Below the pieces are notes generated by a model, which saw only the letters and a list, made by a program, of their open reading frames with translations, made no database searches and was not told the origin of the DNA. Made by a program: the position numbers and the translations under genes. Below are positions 8,999-18,766 of a stretch of DNA of 64,000 nucleotides, in pieces. This DNA comes from Bacillota bacterium. Its GTDB lineage: Bacteria > Bacillota > Clostridia > Monoglobales > Firm-18. Location: positions 1-64,000 of the forward strand of contig JALOAJ010000006.1 of assembly GCA_023228885.1 (NCBI GenBank), given 5' to 3'. Each line of letters opens with the position of its first letter. The stretch's first letter is position 1.

Positions 8999-10735
8999 TT
9001 ATTTGCCTTTTGAGATAGTCATGGTGATCTTTGTATATAATCCCTGCACACTTTCGGCAAAAACACCATATTGTTTCCCGTAAATCAGCTTTATACGCCT
9101 GTTCACATTTTCAAGCCCTATTCTATCCGTTCCGTAGCTACTGAAATATTCATCATTGGGTAGCGCAAAACGGCGGTTCAATTCATCTGTTTGTATGCTA
9201 TCCATCCCTCTCCCATCGTCTTCAACAACAATAACAACCGATTCATCCTTAATTGAGGCGCTAAGCCGAACAACGATTTTTTTATTGTTTTTGCCGTGAA
9301 TAATACTGTTTTCCACAACAGGCTGTATAATAAGCCTGGGAATCAAAACTTCAAGTGCATCATCCTCTATAAACTTTACAAAATCAACGGCATCCTCAAA
9401 CCGAACCTTTGTAATATGCATGTAACTGTCCACATATTCAATTTCTTCATGCAACGGTATCAGTTTATCATCTCTGGCAATTGAAGCGTCCATTATCTTC
9501 GCCATAGCATCCGTAACATTTCCGATTTCCGGAACATTGTTAATGTATGCCATCCATTGAATACATTGAAGGGTATTAAAAATAAAATGCGGGTTAATCT
9601 GAGCCTGAAGGGCCTTGATTTGTGCCGTAGTTGAAGTAATCCTTGCCCTGTAGTTCTGGTCAATAAGGGTTCTGATACGCTTATTCATGCTGTTGAACGA
9701 ATCAAAAACAATCTTAAATTCCTTCTGATTGATGTTACTTATTTCGTCTGCTATACCGTCGCAACAATCCGCATCCATCATTTTGCCCACAAGCATATTG
9801 ATAGGATTTATAAGCTCGTCCCGCAGATATTTGTTGCAAACAAATATGATTAATATTGAAAAAACACATAAAAACACAATTGAAATCAGAAAGATATATA
9901 AATCGCCGTAAATATCCTTGAACCGACTGTATGAAATAATCCGCCAGCCATTGCTGTCACAAACGACGGAAGATACCATAACTTGATTTCTTTTATCGTT
10001 GAGTGTAATTTGTTTTTTCCGCGTCATATAGCCTGATATGGCGGAATATACCCGTTCATCATCGTCACCGCCAGAATAAATAAAATGGTTTGATTTGCTA
10101 ACCAGCATAATATTCATTAGGTTTTCGGAATACTTGCGGCAGACCTCACCGAAATATTCTTTTTCCACCTGAAATATAAGATTGCCGATTTTCTTGAAGG
10201 TATAAGGGTCGTATATATTGCGGCAGTAATAAATTCCGCTTGGGTTATAGTCACTACCCGTTATATACCAAACATCCTTTTCATCGCTTTGGTTAAACAT
10301 TTCCCTTATTTGGGGAACGGCGCTTCCAATACCCAATTTATATTTGGCCTTTACATACTTTGCCTCAGTTTCGGAATTCAAAAGCCAAATACCGTATATA
10401 TCATCAGCATTTATGGCAGACTGCTTCAGCAGATTTTCCACTGACATTTTAAATTCATCCTGTTCCCCCTCCGAATCACCGACGAAATATATGCGTTCGT
10501 CATAAAGCAAATCCTGTGAAATATCAAACATTGTACGCACATAATCATCCACCGTATGTTTAACCGCATTCAGTGTGATGGTGATATTTTCTTTCGTTTT
10601 ATCCGAAATGATTTTGTTTGAAATATGGTATGAAGAATATCCATAAATACAAATAATTGTAATTATCTGAACGACAATCAATACCATCATTTTATTTTTC
10701 AGCGACAACTTTTGAAATAGATCCTTTCCCTTCAT
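8999..10735 (-). CDS. YesM-type sensor histidine kinase (copy 1), with altered ATP-binding G2 box
   Basis: This protein of about 578 residues has a membrane helix (about 15-36), a large extracellular sensor region (about 40-275), a second helix (about 277-300), a HAMP region, a His_kinase domain with the phospho-His in QAQINPHFIFNTLQ (residue 383), and an ATPase domain (N box VVENSIIHG; G1 box DDGRGM). The G2 box reads GTDRIGLENV, where copy 2 has GTDTGIGLENV: three nucleotides are missing and the first glycine of GxGL is lost, so ATP binding may be impaired. The solute-binding protein gene ends TAG immediately before a possible GTG start at 10741; the ATG at 10735 lies 9 nt after GGAG and is preferred. 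It is translationally linked to that gene. Confidence 0.9.
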   Translation of the reverse strand: MKGKDLFQKLSLKNKMMVLIVVQIITIICIYGYSSYHISNKIISDKTKENITITLNAVKHTVDDYVRTMFDISQDLLYDERIYFVGDSEGEQDEFKMSVENLLKQSAINADDIYGIWLLNSETEAKYVKAKYKLGIGSAVPQIREMFNQSDEKDVWYITGSDYNPSGIYYCRNIYDPYTFKKIGNLIFQVEKEYFGEVCRKYSENLMNIMLVSKSNHFIYSGGDDDERVYSAISGYMTRKKQITLNDKRNQVMVSSVVCDSNGWRIISYSRFKDIYGDLYIFLISIVFLCVFSILIIFVCNKYLRDELINPINMLVGKMMDADCCDGIADEISNINQKEFKIVFDSFNSMNKRIRTLIDQNYRARITSTTAQIKALQAQINPHFIFNTLQCIQWMAYINNVPEIGNVTDAMAKIMDASIARDDKLIPLHEEIEYVDSYMHITKVRFEDAVDFVKFIEDDALEVLIPRLIIQPVVENSIIHGKNNKKIVVRLSASIKDESVVIVVEDDGRGMDSIQTDELNRRFALPNDEYFSSYGTDRIGLENVNRRIKLIYGKQYGVFAESVQGLYTKITMTISKGK

Positions 10736-10741
10736 AGCCAC

Positions 10742-12073
10742 CTACTCCATATCACGCATGCTTTTATACGCACCAATCGCCGTCTCAAACATCCCGCGCT
10801 TATCAATCTGACCTCTCAGTACTTTCGGAAAGTTATTTTCAACATAATTATACCAAACGCATTCGTCAAACACATTCTTTGGAGGCGGAATAAACTCCTG
10901 CGCTTCAAGCAGCATCAAAGTTTCTTCGACTTGAAGTGCATCAATATATTCTTTGGTAAGGGGAATATATACCGAAGGATTTATTTTTGCATTCTCACGA
11001 AACAGCGAACCAACGATATCGCTTTCCAAATAAAGTATCAAATCCTCTAATACATGTTTTTTATCCGAGTTGCTCATTGAATTCGCGCTAAAGAAAAATG
11101 ATACATCTCCGCCGCCAGATATGTAGGACTTGGTGTTTGCCACCGAGCCTTCCACAATAGGGAAAGGCATTATGACTATGTTATCGGTATCCGATTCCAT
11201 TATTCCGTTTTGTTTGTACCAATGATCCACCTCAGCAATAAACCCTGATTCCCTAACAGTCATCGCCGCTTTTTTCGTTACAAACAAGTTGATTGATTCT
11301 GCCATGTCCATATCAAAACAATTTGGCGGAAACATATCACAGTCATACATAATCCGCAAAATGTCAAGCCCGTCTAAATAACTTTCACTTATCGTTCCAT
11401 CGGCAATACACTGCCCAATCTCCAAGCGTCCGGCAAGCCTTCCCACGATACTCTGATAAATCTGCCAACCGCCATCGTAGAAGTCGCCCACAATGGGTAT
11501 TATCCCAGCCTCATTAAACCGCTCCGCCGCGTAAATTAACTGCTCAAAGGTTGAAGGAAGTTCAATTCCGTGCGCCCGAAATAAATCGGAATTGACAAAC
11601 ATGGCGATGTAGTATCGTTCTAATGATATTCCCACCGTTCTTCCATCGTAAATTATTCGTTTGCCAAAGGGGAGCTCATAACCCGCTTTATTTCTAAACA
11701 CACGTTGAAGCTCCGCCAACGCTCCCATTTTCGCAAGATGAGAAATTCTGTTCCCGGGTTTCACGCTCACAATATCGGGCGCATTTTTAGAAGCAAAATC
11801 GACCTGAAGTTTGTTGTAAAAGCTGTCGCCGGACAAAAACTCTCCGGTAATGCTTACTCCGGGATTCATTTTTGAAAATTGATTTAAAACATCCGACAAA
11901 GTGAAAGATTTTACATTCATATCATCCCAGTTCCAAGCAAACCTTAGGTTAATCTTATTTTCGCCTCCGGCTTCAGATTCGATTATGGTAACATTATTTC
12001 CGCTCAAAACAAGAACACAGGCGGCGGCAATTGCCGTTATAATAACAAATACCAAAAACCTGATTTTTTTCAT
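10742..12073 (-). CDS. Extracellular sugar-binding protein (ABC family 1), linked to the YesM/YesN pair
   Basis: This 443-residue protein has a hydrophobic N terminus (4-25) containing a lipobox-like AAAC and the fold signature of family 1 solute-binding proteins (GENKINLRFAWNW…; APDIVSV; GALAEL). It would bind oligosaccharides at the outer membrane face. No permease gene is adjacent; instead its stop codon abuts the YesM start. This suggests it works as a sensing partner of the kinase rather than, or as well as, an importer component (inference). The start ATG is well placed after GGAGGAG. A truncated remnant of a paralogue precedes the second YesM gene at 52638, which supports a conserved three-gene unit. 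Confidence 0.85.
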   Translation of the reverse strand: MKKIRFLVFVIITAIAAACVLVLSGNNVTIIESEAGGENKINLRFAWNWDDMNVKSFTLSDVLNQFSKMNPGVSITGEFLSGDSFYNKLQVDFASKNAPDIVSVKPGNRISHLAKMGALAELQRVFRNKAGYELPFGKRIIYDGRTVGISLERYYIAMFVNSDLFRAHGIELPSTFEQLIYAAERFNEAGIIPIVGDFYDGGWQIYQSIVGRLAGRLEIGQCIADGTISESYLDGLDILRIMYDCDMFPPNCFDMDMAESINLFVTKKAAMTVRESGFIAEVDHWYKQNGIMESDTDNIVIMPFPIVEGSVANTKSYISGGGDVSFFFSANSMSNSDKKHVLEDLILYLESDIVGSLFRENAKINPSVYIPLTKEYIDALQVEETLMLLEAQEFIPPPKNVFDECVWYNYVENNFPKVLRGQIDKRGMFETAIGAYKSMRDME

Positions 12074-12124
12074 ATGCTCCTCCGTTCAATTGAACATAAT
12101 AATAAGGTTTTTATGGGCTTCCCA

Positions 12125-15067
12125 TTAATACTCCTGCACCTCTAACAGTGGACATAATGTTTGAAAATCATCCCAAATTATAAACTTATATCTTTGCCCC
12201 TCGATATACGGAATGTGAATATCGTAATCTTCTTTTATGCCGTCCGATTTAATCATTCGGCAATCAAGCATTAAACTGCCCCCGGCATCATACCGCACAA
12301 GAATTCCGGCAAAATTATTCTTCGTAGTGAATCTGGCGTGTAAATTGCCATCTTCAACTGAAAATGTTGCAGCCCCCACGCTTGGGTCCGCCACCCATAT
12401 GCTTACCTCAGCTTCCTTTGCTCCGGACACGGTTTCCGGGCTGACACGCACGGTATAAATACCGCTTTCGATACTGTTGAACCCGAATTGAAACTTATAT
12501 TTTCCGTCTTGTGAATATACCTGATCCAAAAATATTGGGATACCTGCCGGATTCAACGCTTTGAAAGCGATGTTCCCAAATTTCTGTTCAACCATTCCTT
12601 CAACTGTAACGAATTCATTTTCATAATCGACCATCACTTTCAAAGACTCGTCCGGTGGTTCTCCTGTGCCGAGTTTTACCGTGGATGACATTCCAAGTGT
12701 GCCTGCCGTGTGGACGGTAAGCATTACGGAATTACGGAGAAACAGCACATCCACATTAGGGTCTTTTGAAATAATATAATTTGCTTGTCGGTCAAGCTCA
12801 ATGTTGATAACATCGTTGTTTGCCCTGGTCGGATCCCCCACCGCTACTTCCAACTCTCCTTCAGATTCCCTCACCATGACCGATGCCTTTTTGTCGCTTG
12901 TGATAAATCCGGACTTCTTTACAGCATCGTTCCAGAAATTCGCACCTGTGATATTTAGTATATTTTCCCTGACGCTATGTGCTTCTGTGGAGTTTTCAAT
13001 CACCGTTATATCGGGTGCTTTTGAATAATTTTCAACTTCTTCAGCGCTCATATTGGGAAGAAGCACATATTTATATGAAGCATTTTTCGGTTGTAGCCCA
13101 TGATCTATCACCATAGACATATAATTAGCCACATGAACCGCGTTTAAATCCACGGTATTAGTCTCTCTGTCGTTAATGTCCGCCCATTTACCATTGCGTT
13201 TGTTTCTTCTGGCCGAAATAGTCGTAGAATCGGGGAAATAGTATCCTATCCCTTGTTCCGCAGCTGAATTACCTTCCAGATGCATCCACTCCACAGCGTT
13301 TAGCGTTACCATTGATGTATCGGTCACAAGATTCGGCACGCTATCAACCCCATTAACTTTTAAAACATTGTTTCCGCTGTCCTTGATTTTTCTGTTTTCA
13401 ACCACCGTATCAACCCTGGCGGCAGGAGCTTCAGAGGATATGCCGCTTCCCAAAGCAACTACTTCATCGTCAAACATAAACCAGGATTTTCGGGCGTGTA
13501 ATGTCTGGTTCGCTGGCTGAAAATAAAAGCCGGTCACGCCGTAATCTCCCAGGTCGCTACCGCCCGACCAATTATTTTGATTATAAGAGCTCTTGGCGTT
13601 TGCCACAGCCCTGTTCACGGTGGTACCCGGCATCCAGTAGGGGTTTACCGTCGGCCAGAAACGGTCGCTGAACTGTCCTTGATCCTGATTATACAGATAC
13701 AGTGTACCCGCAGATGTATACCAACCTTTTTTGTTCTCTGTACTCATATTTTCAAAGCTGTAAACATTGTTAGAATATGCGCTGAGAGCAACAGCGTACC
13801 CCGGTCTTTGGTGCACCACTCTGGACATAACAGGAAAACGGTAATGTCCGATTGGCTCTGCCGCCTCCTGTATTTCCTGGTTGGCAACCAGCTTCTTTAT
13901 TCTGTCTATATAAAATACTGAGTTTCTATTGTTCATTGTTTCACTGGGGGCATAAATACTTCTGTAAGTATCGCTGTTGGTCCAATATTTAACAAGCCCT
14001 TTAATCTGCAACTCGGTTTCCGAATCAAGCGCGTCTGCAATTAAGGACAGCAGCCGAATTGTAGTATGTCCGGACAAACGGTCGTTTTGAAGTTCTCTTG
14101 CTATGCTTCGTCCTCTTACCATGTCCATCATAAGACCATTGTAGATAAGCGGCGGATATGAATCCTTTACCCATGCGGCAAGCATTTTTTTAGAGGCTGG
14201 CTTCAGTTGATAATCTGTCCCCTCAGTAAGAAAGACAATCTTTGTCAGCTGATCCAGGGCGGAAACACCGTATCCCCCGGTATACGGCATCTTTTCATGC
14301 ATAAGGTACGAGCCGTCAGGATAAAAGCCGTTTCGAGTTGTCCCATACATGAAAAAGTAAGTTTCAGTCCGCATTAATGTGTTTTCCACCATCGGTAAGT
14401 CACCGTCCAGCACGCCGGTCATCAGATTGCAGAATATATGCCAAATATCATTGGCATCGCCCCCGACGGGTATGGCTTTTACGGGTATAAAATATTTAAA
14501 AGCATCTATGTAACCGTCAAGCAAGCCCTGCGGCAGATCATCAAACATAAGGGTCAAGACCTCACCCATTGCCAATGGTCCTCCTATCTCCCATTGCCAC
14601 CAAGCCGCATCGTCCATGTCTGCCCCTGCGTAATATCGGTTTTTTTGCATCCAATCTAAAAGTTCAATTATCTTGTCCCCTAAACCGGAATCGTTCTCAT
14701 ACTTAGAACCTTTTGTTTTGTATGCGGTTGCCATGGTACTCAGCCGCTGAAATTCTCTTTGCATCATCGCGGAATATCCCAATGGCGCAAGCGACGGCCA
14801 TGGGTTGATCCTATCTTCGCCTTCGACAAGCTCACTTAAATATTCATCGGTATCGTTTTCCAAAACTTTTATTTCGGCCGCAATATCCGGGTCGGACGGG
14901 TCGATTGAATCGCCTCCAGTCAAGTATACAAAAAACCTCTCCCTTAATAGTTCAAGGGAATCGGTTGGTTCGGAAGCCATGCCAACCGACGGGGCCAGAA
15001 AGCATATTATAGTTATGAGTGCGCTTAAAGAACTTAGCAGTCTGGGTAGCCTTATTAAAATTCTCAT
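12125..15067 (-). CDS. Secreted PL8-family polysaccharide lyase
   Basis: This 980-residue protein has a signal peptide (about 1-31, APSVGMAS). The alpha/alpha toroid (about 35-400) contains WWQWEIGGPLAMGE, DGSYLMHEKMPYTGGYG and NGLMMDMVRGRSIAR, all PL8 hallmarks. The likely catalytic triad is Asn206, His257 and Tyr266; the spacing (51 and 9 residues) matches hyaluronate and xanthan lyases. A beta-sandwich region follows (about 400-800). Residues about 808-980 are two extra modules shared with the neighbouring GH5-like enzymes: a 'DGxYxFxF…GxYxVxV' Ig-like module and a final module ending FIIWDDFQTLCPL. PL8 enzymes cleave hyaluronan, chondroitin or xanthan by beta-elimination next to a uronic acid; the substrate is not determinable here. 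The start ATG follows AAGGAGAG. The next upstream gene stops 21 nt before it. Confidence 0.92.
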   Translation of the reverse strand: MRILIRLPRLLSSLSALITIICFLAPSVGMASEPTDSLELLRERFFVYLTGGDSIDPSDPDIAAEIKVLENDTDEYLSELVEGEDRINPWPSLAPLGYSAMMQREFQRLSTMATAYKTKGSKYENDSGLGDKIIELLDWMQKNRYYAGADMDDAAWWQWEIGGPLAMGEVLTLMFDDLPQGLLDGYIDAFKYFIPVKAIPVGGDANDIWHIFCNLMTGVLDGDLPMVENTLMRTETYFFMYGTTRNGFYPDGSYLMHEKMPYTGGYGVSALDQLTKIVFLTEGTDYQLKPASKKMLAAWVKDSYPPLIYNGLMMDMVRGRSIARELQNDRLSGHTTIRLLSLIADALDSETELQIKGLVKYWTNSDTYRSIYAPSETMNNRNSVFYIDRIKKLVANQEIQEAAEPIGHYRFPVMSRVVHQRPGYAVALSAYSNNVYSFENMSTENKKGWYTSAGTLYLYNQDQGQFSDRFWPTVNPYWMPGTTVNRAVANAKSSYNQNNWSGGSDLGDYGVTGFYFQPANQTLHARKSWFMFDDEVVALGSGISSEAPAARVDTVVENRKIKDSGNNVLKVNGVDSVPNLVTDTSMVTLNAVEWMHLEGNSAAEQGIGYYFPDSTTISARRNKRNGKWADINDRETNTVDLNAVHVANYMSMVIDHGLQPKNASYKYVLLPNMSAEEVENYSKAPDITVIENSTEAHSVRENILNITGANFWNDAVKKSGFITSDKKASVMVRESEGELEVAVGDPTRANNDVINIELDRQANYIISKDPNVDVLFLRNSVMLTVHTAGTLGMSSTVKLGTGEPPDESLKVMVDYENEFVTVEGMVEQKFGNIAFKALNPAGIPIFLDQVYSQDGKYKFQFGFNSIESGIYTVRVSPETVSGAKEAEVSIWVADPSVGAATFSVEDGNLHARFTTKNNFAGILVRYDAGGSLMLDCRMIKSDGIKEDYDIHIPYIEGQRYKFIIWDDFQTLCPLLEVQEY

Positions 15068-15088
15068 ATTATCTCTCCTTAAAATTTT

Positions 15089-18000
15089 TCACGGATGGGT
15101 ATAGCTTGATTGTGTTACTACAAACGGATTTTCAACTGCTGCGTTTACCGCCTCCCTAATAATCGGCAGCTTTTCGAGTGCGATAGGGACAGGGTCACCG
15201 GAGTTGTTGGGCGTACAGGTTATGCCATCAATGGACATACCCGTCAGCGTTTTAAACCATGTCATTGCTGCGGTGTATCGACCGATATTTAAACTTAAAT
15301 GTGAACCGTCACGATTAAGCGTATCGCCGATATAACTTGTTCGAAGGTTCTGTATTGCCGTCCCCGAAGGAATGATAAAATCAAATTCCTCGTGCGGTAC
15401 AATTACGGTTTGTACAGCATCGGCAATCGCATTGTACATCGTCATCTGATTGCCTTCATAATAATTATTAAAATCCGCAACAGTTGATTTTTGTGGATAC
15501 GCCCATGTCATGTGCCAACCTAAGCAAGCATCCGGATTTGTACGGTTGGCTTTGATATATGCAATTAAGTTTTCAAGGTATGACCCTGCCCCGTAGGTTG
15601 AACCACGCCCCGAATTTCCGCTCTTTTGCTGTAAAATGATAAAATCCCAATCTTCGTCCCGCAAACCATATTGCAGAGTTTTGCTTTCAGCGTTCTCCCA
15701 TGTTCCGGACGAATTTTTATAATAAGTATAAATTGCTTCGTTTCGTCTGTTCCAATGTGTAACCAGCGCGGCTCCGGAACTGAAAAGATTTCCGAGAACC
15801 ACTTCCCTAACGCCGGCATCCTTAGCTATGTCATAAAGCCATTCCATCGCATCCACGCTGAAACTGTTTCCGATAGCTAAAACTTTAAGCTTTTCGCTGA
15901 CTTTAGGCTGAACTTCAGCATACTCCTGTACCTCCAACAGTGGGCGCAGCGCTTGGAAATCGTCCCATATTATAAGCTTATATCTATACCCCTCCACATA
16001 CGGAATGTGAATGTCGAAATCTTCTTTTATGCCGTCCGATTTAATCATTCGGCAATCAAGCATTAGATTGCCATCAATATCATACCGGGCAAGAATCCCG
16101 GCAAAATTATTCTTCGTTGTGAATCTGGCATTTAAATTACCCTCTTTAACTGAAAATGCCGCAATTCCCACATTTGAATCCGACCATACGCTTACCTTCG
16201 TTTCCCTCGCACCGGATGCGGTTTCGGGACTGATACGCATGGTATAAACGCCGTCCTCGACACTATTTAGCCCGAACTGAAATTTATACCCTCCGTCTTG
16301 TGAATATACCTGATCCAAAAATACCGGGACACCCGCCGGGTTCAACGCTTTGAAAGCAATATACCCGAATTTCTGTTCAACCATTCCTTCCACCACAGCG
16401 GATTCGTTTTCATAATCGACCATCGCTTTAATCCACGAAGATGGAGTTTCGGGTGCAACCCTTACAAGTTCATAATAAGTTGTTTTATAGTTGCCGCTTA
16501 AATTCAAAACCAACATATCGGCAGCATTGCGTGAAACAGGAACTTGACTGCTTCTTTCTCCTGAAGATGTAAGGGCATATGCTTTGTAGTTTCCCCTTAC
16601 ATCAAGCTCCACTTTTCCTTCAACCGGTTCCATCAAAATTGGCTCAGAACCTTTCTGCGTAAGAACAGTGCCAGTCTCGTTTATTTCCATCCCCGTGTTT
16701 CTGTAACGCGCCATCGCGGAAATCAATATATTGCCGGAGTCCCCCAAATTCTCCCCGTCAATCGATGTAACGGCAATTGTGGCGTAATTATTGGACGAAT
16801 GAATATTTGCGCCGCATAAAGAAATCGTATTCCCATCAATAAAACCGGCAGCGGCCTTTGTTTTTGCGGTGTCAACAGTAAGCAATCCGTTTTCCGTGTC
16901 CATCGACAGTTCTCCTGTCAAGGAATTTATGACGGATCCGTCCGTCACCCCATCAAACGAGGAGTTGTCCGCGGTAACCCTGCTAAATTCCTCGCTTGGA
17001 ACAACAGTATCAAAGGCGATGGATGTTTTCCCCGCAAAAGCAGCTTTTTCGGGATAATTCCGTACATACCCCCTTGAAACCGCATCGGACGCCAACGCCG
17101 CTATTGTATACTCATCCTCCGTTTCAGCAACATGGTTAAACATATACGCGCTTGCAGTAGCGGTCGCCAAAAACCCGGGGTTATTAAGCGCTATCAAAGC
17201 GCCTACCAGTACATTCTCATTCGGGAAAACAGCCCTATTCAAAAGGTTAAACTGAAGCGGGTTCCAGCCGTTGAGCGCACTGTATGCCGCCATATTGTAG
17301 TTCACATCTGAAATGTATTCGTTCGGAAGATACGAGCCCCATTCGGTTATGAAATACGGCATTCCGTATATTTTCCTAATCCCTGCCTGAGTCACAAGAC
17401 TTCGGACGGGGTCTTTAATCATCGGATCCAGCGAGGAACGCGGGAAAGTCACCCCGCTATTAAGCCAAAACTCACCGCTTAAGGAACCATAGTACATATG
17501 CTGGTCGTGTGCGTCCATTCCACTTTCGGCGTATACCGTAAGTTCCGCCGTGTTGTTATCGTTTACGCCGTAGTTGCTGCCTGTAACCAACGCTTTTACT
17601 CCTAAATCATCTTTTAACCAACGCTTCATCTCGGAATGATACGCTTTCATCAAATCTCGAAAAAACTCCCGAGTTTCGTTAATTCGCGCAAGGGAAAAGT
17701 TTCGATCATTCGAAAAGTAATCACATCCATATACCTTAAAGGTGTATCCGTTATTCATTTCTTCAGCAGTTGCAGCCGCTTTTCCGGGCTCCGCCCACTT
17801 ATTAATCAGCCGGGCAAAATATGGGGTTCCATATTTAGCTGCCAGCCATTGGTCAAAAGCCACATCCAAACGCCATTCGTAATACCATGTCGGATACATC
17901 GACCAATTTGCCCAGCTTTCTATAAACAATGAATCTTCATTTTTTATGCTTACGACGGCACAGGCAGGGTCTTCAGCAAGTGTAGTGCCTGTATATGGGT

Positions 18001-18691
18001 TAATATGCGTTAAAAGCTGCGTCGCGTATATTTTTGCAATAGTCATAACCTCAGGAGTATAATAGCTGACTCCTTTGAACCCCCCAGGAGCAGTTCTGAC
18101 ATCTTCTGAAATTATTTCCCCCTCGCCTGTAGCATTGCCCGAAAGCACATTGTCCGGGATTACCTCTCCGGCATTTACCTTTCTGGAACACATTAAGTCG
18201 ATATAAAGATAAATACCTCTTTCTTTAAGCTGGCTCCAAAAATATTCAAATCTGTCAAGCATAACGGGGTCAAGCGCCATTGTGGATTGTCTGTCATCCC
18301 CTTCGCCAAAGATAATCGGGTCCCGATTGGCCGAATCCATGTGGTGAAACCTAACCATATTATATCCCAGCGCGGAAATAGCATCAACCACTTTGTCTAT
18401 GTTCTTTTTGTCAAAAAACATAACAGGCGAGAGAATATTCGTCCCCCAAAACTTCACCCTTGTGCCGTCCTCAAAAAAAAGTTTGTCGCCTTCCGTGCGA
18501 ACATGCCCATGCTTGCCTGCCGGCGCGTCCAAAAGACGCGAAGCGTCCAGCGCCGTCCCTTTCATTTTGTTGAAATCGGGAACCTCATATTCAAACCAAC
18601 CTGCCGTATCGGGATTCGTGTACGCATATGAAATATTCGACATTGCAACCGTCAATACAACAAGCAGTACAAGTACTCTGAACGCTTTCAC
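15089..18691 (-). CDS. Secreted GH5-like glycosidase fused to a C-terminal DUF4886 (SGNH-like) domain
   Basis: This protein of about 1200 residues has a signal peptide ending SNISYA, and a clan GH-A TIM barrel (about 30-520) starting FWGTNILSPVMFF. The likely acid/base is Glu252 in IKNEDSLF and the nucleophile Glu450 in FITEWGSYLP. Beta-sandwich domains follow (about 550-745), then the two accessory modules (about 755-925) also found on the PL8 lyase. DUF4886 spans about 933-1200, with the Ser block LAIGNSFS (Ser943) and a RDGSHLS block (Asp1128, His1131) like an SGNH esterase. The exact CAZy family is uncertain, and the domain pair suggests deacylation coupled to chain cleavage. The true start is GTG 18691, by alignment with the paralogue; the in-frame extension up to 18766 is a fossil of another gene's end. 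Confidence 0.82.
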   Translation of the reverse strand: MKAFRVLVLLVVLTVAMSNISYAYTNPDTAGWFEYEVPDFNKMKGTALDASRLLDAPAGKHGHVRTEGDKLFFEDGTRVKFWGTNILSPVMFFDKKNIDKVVDAISALGYNMVRFHHMDSANRDPIIFGEGDDRQSTMALDPVMLDRFEYFWSQLKERGIYLYIDLMCSRKVNAGEVIPDNVLSGNATGEGEIISEDVRTAPGGFKGVSYYTPEVMTIAKIYATQLLTHINPYTGTTLAEDPACAVVSIKNEDSLFIESWANWSMYPTWYYEWRLDVAFDQWLAAKYGTPYFARLINKWAEPGKAAATAEEMNNGYTFKVYGCDYFSNDRNFSLARINETREFFRDLMKAYHSEMKRWLKDDLGVKALVTGSNYGVNDNNTAELTVYAESGMDAHDQHMYYGSLSGEFWLNSGVTFPRSSLDPMIKDPVRSLVTQAGIRKIYGMPYFITEWGSYLPNEYISDVNYNMAAYSALNGWNPLQFNLLNRAVFPNENVLVGALIALNNPGFLATATASAYMFNHVAETEDEYTIAALASDAVSRGYVRNYPEKAAFAGKTSIAFDTVVPSEEFSRVTADNSSFDGVTDGSVINSLTGELSMDTENGLLTVDTAKTKAAAGFIDGNTISLCGANIHSSNNYATIAVTSIDGENLGDSGNILISAMARYRNTGMEINETGTVLTQKGSEPILMEPVEGKVELDVRGNYKAYALTSSGERSSQVPVSRNAADMLVLNLSGNYKTTYYELVRVAPETPSSWIKAMVDYENESAVVEGMVEQKFGYIAFKALNPAGVPVFLDQVYSQDGGYKFQFGLNSVEDGVYTMRISPETASGARETKVSVWSDSNVGIAAFSVKEGNLNARFTTKNNFAGILARYDIDGNLMLDCRMIKSDGIKEDFDIHIPYVEGYRYKLIIWDDFQALRPLLEVQEYAEVQPKVSEKLKVLAIGNSFSVDAMEWLYDIAKDAGVREVVLGNLFSSGAALVTHWNRRNEAIYTYYKNSSGTWENAESKTLQYGLRDEDWDFIILQQKSGNSGRGSTYGAGSYLENLIAYIKANRTNPDACLGWHMTWAYPQKSTVADFNNYYEGNQMTMYNAIADAVQTVIVPHEEFDFIIPSGTAIQNLRTSYIGDTLNRDGSHLSLNIGRYTAAMTWFKTLTGMSIDGITCTPNNSGDPVPIALEKLPIIREAVNAAVENPFVVTQSSYTHP

Positions 18692-18766
18692 TAAACTCAC
18701 CTTCTGCTTTTTTATTTTTTGATACACAAACTCTAAAAATGCTGCCGATTTCGGACTAATCTTCAA
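18692..18766 (-). pseudogene. Captured tail of an SLH domain in front of the GH5-like/DUF4886 gene
   Basis: Read in frame with the downstream enzyme, this stretch encodes SAAFLEFVYQKIKKQK. It closely matches the last residues of the SLH protein at 21848 (EAAAFLGSVYQKIKK, then stop). In the source copy the next codon is TAG; here it is CAG, and about 8 nt of the following linker are missing, so the frame runs through. This is best explained as the boundary of a tandem duplication that carried the end of the SLH gene together with the next gene. Confidence 0.75.

Noticed and set aside
12084..12093. Palindrome TTCAATTGAA upstream of the sugar-binding protein gene
   Set aside because: Ten bases in AT-rich DNA is too short to claim as an operator without further copies.
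13577..13921. Open frame of 114 codons on the plus strand inside the PL8 gene
   Set aside because: It lies fully antisense to a well-supported enzyme, has no ribosome binding site and no recognisable motif. The same holds for long plus-strand frames at 32822-33253, 34602-35051 and 37656-38204.
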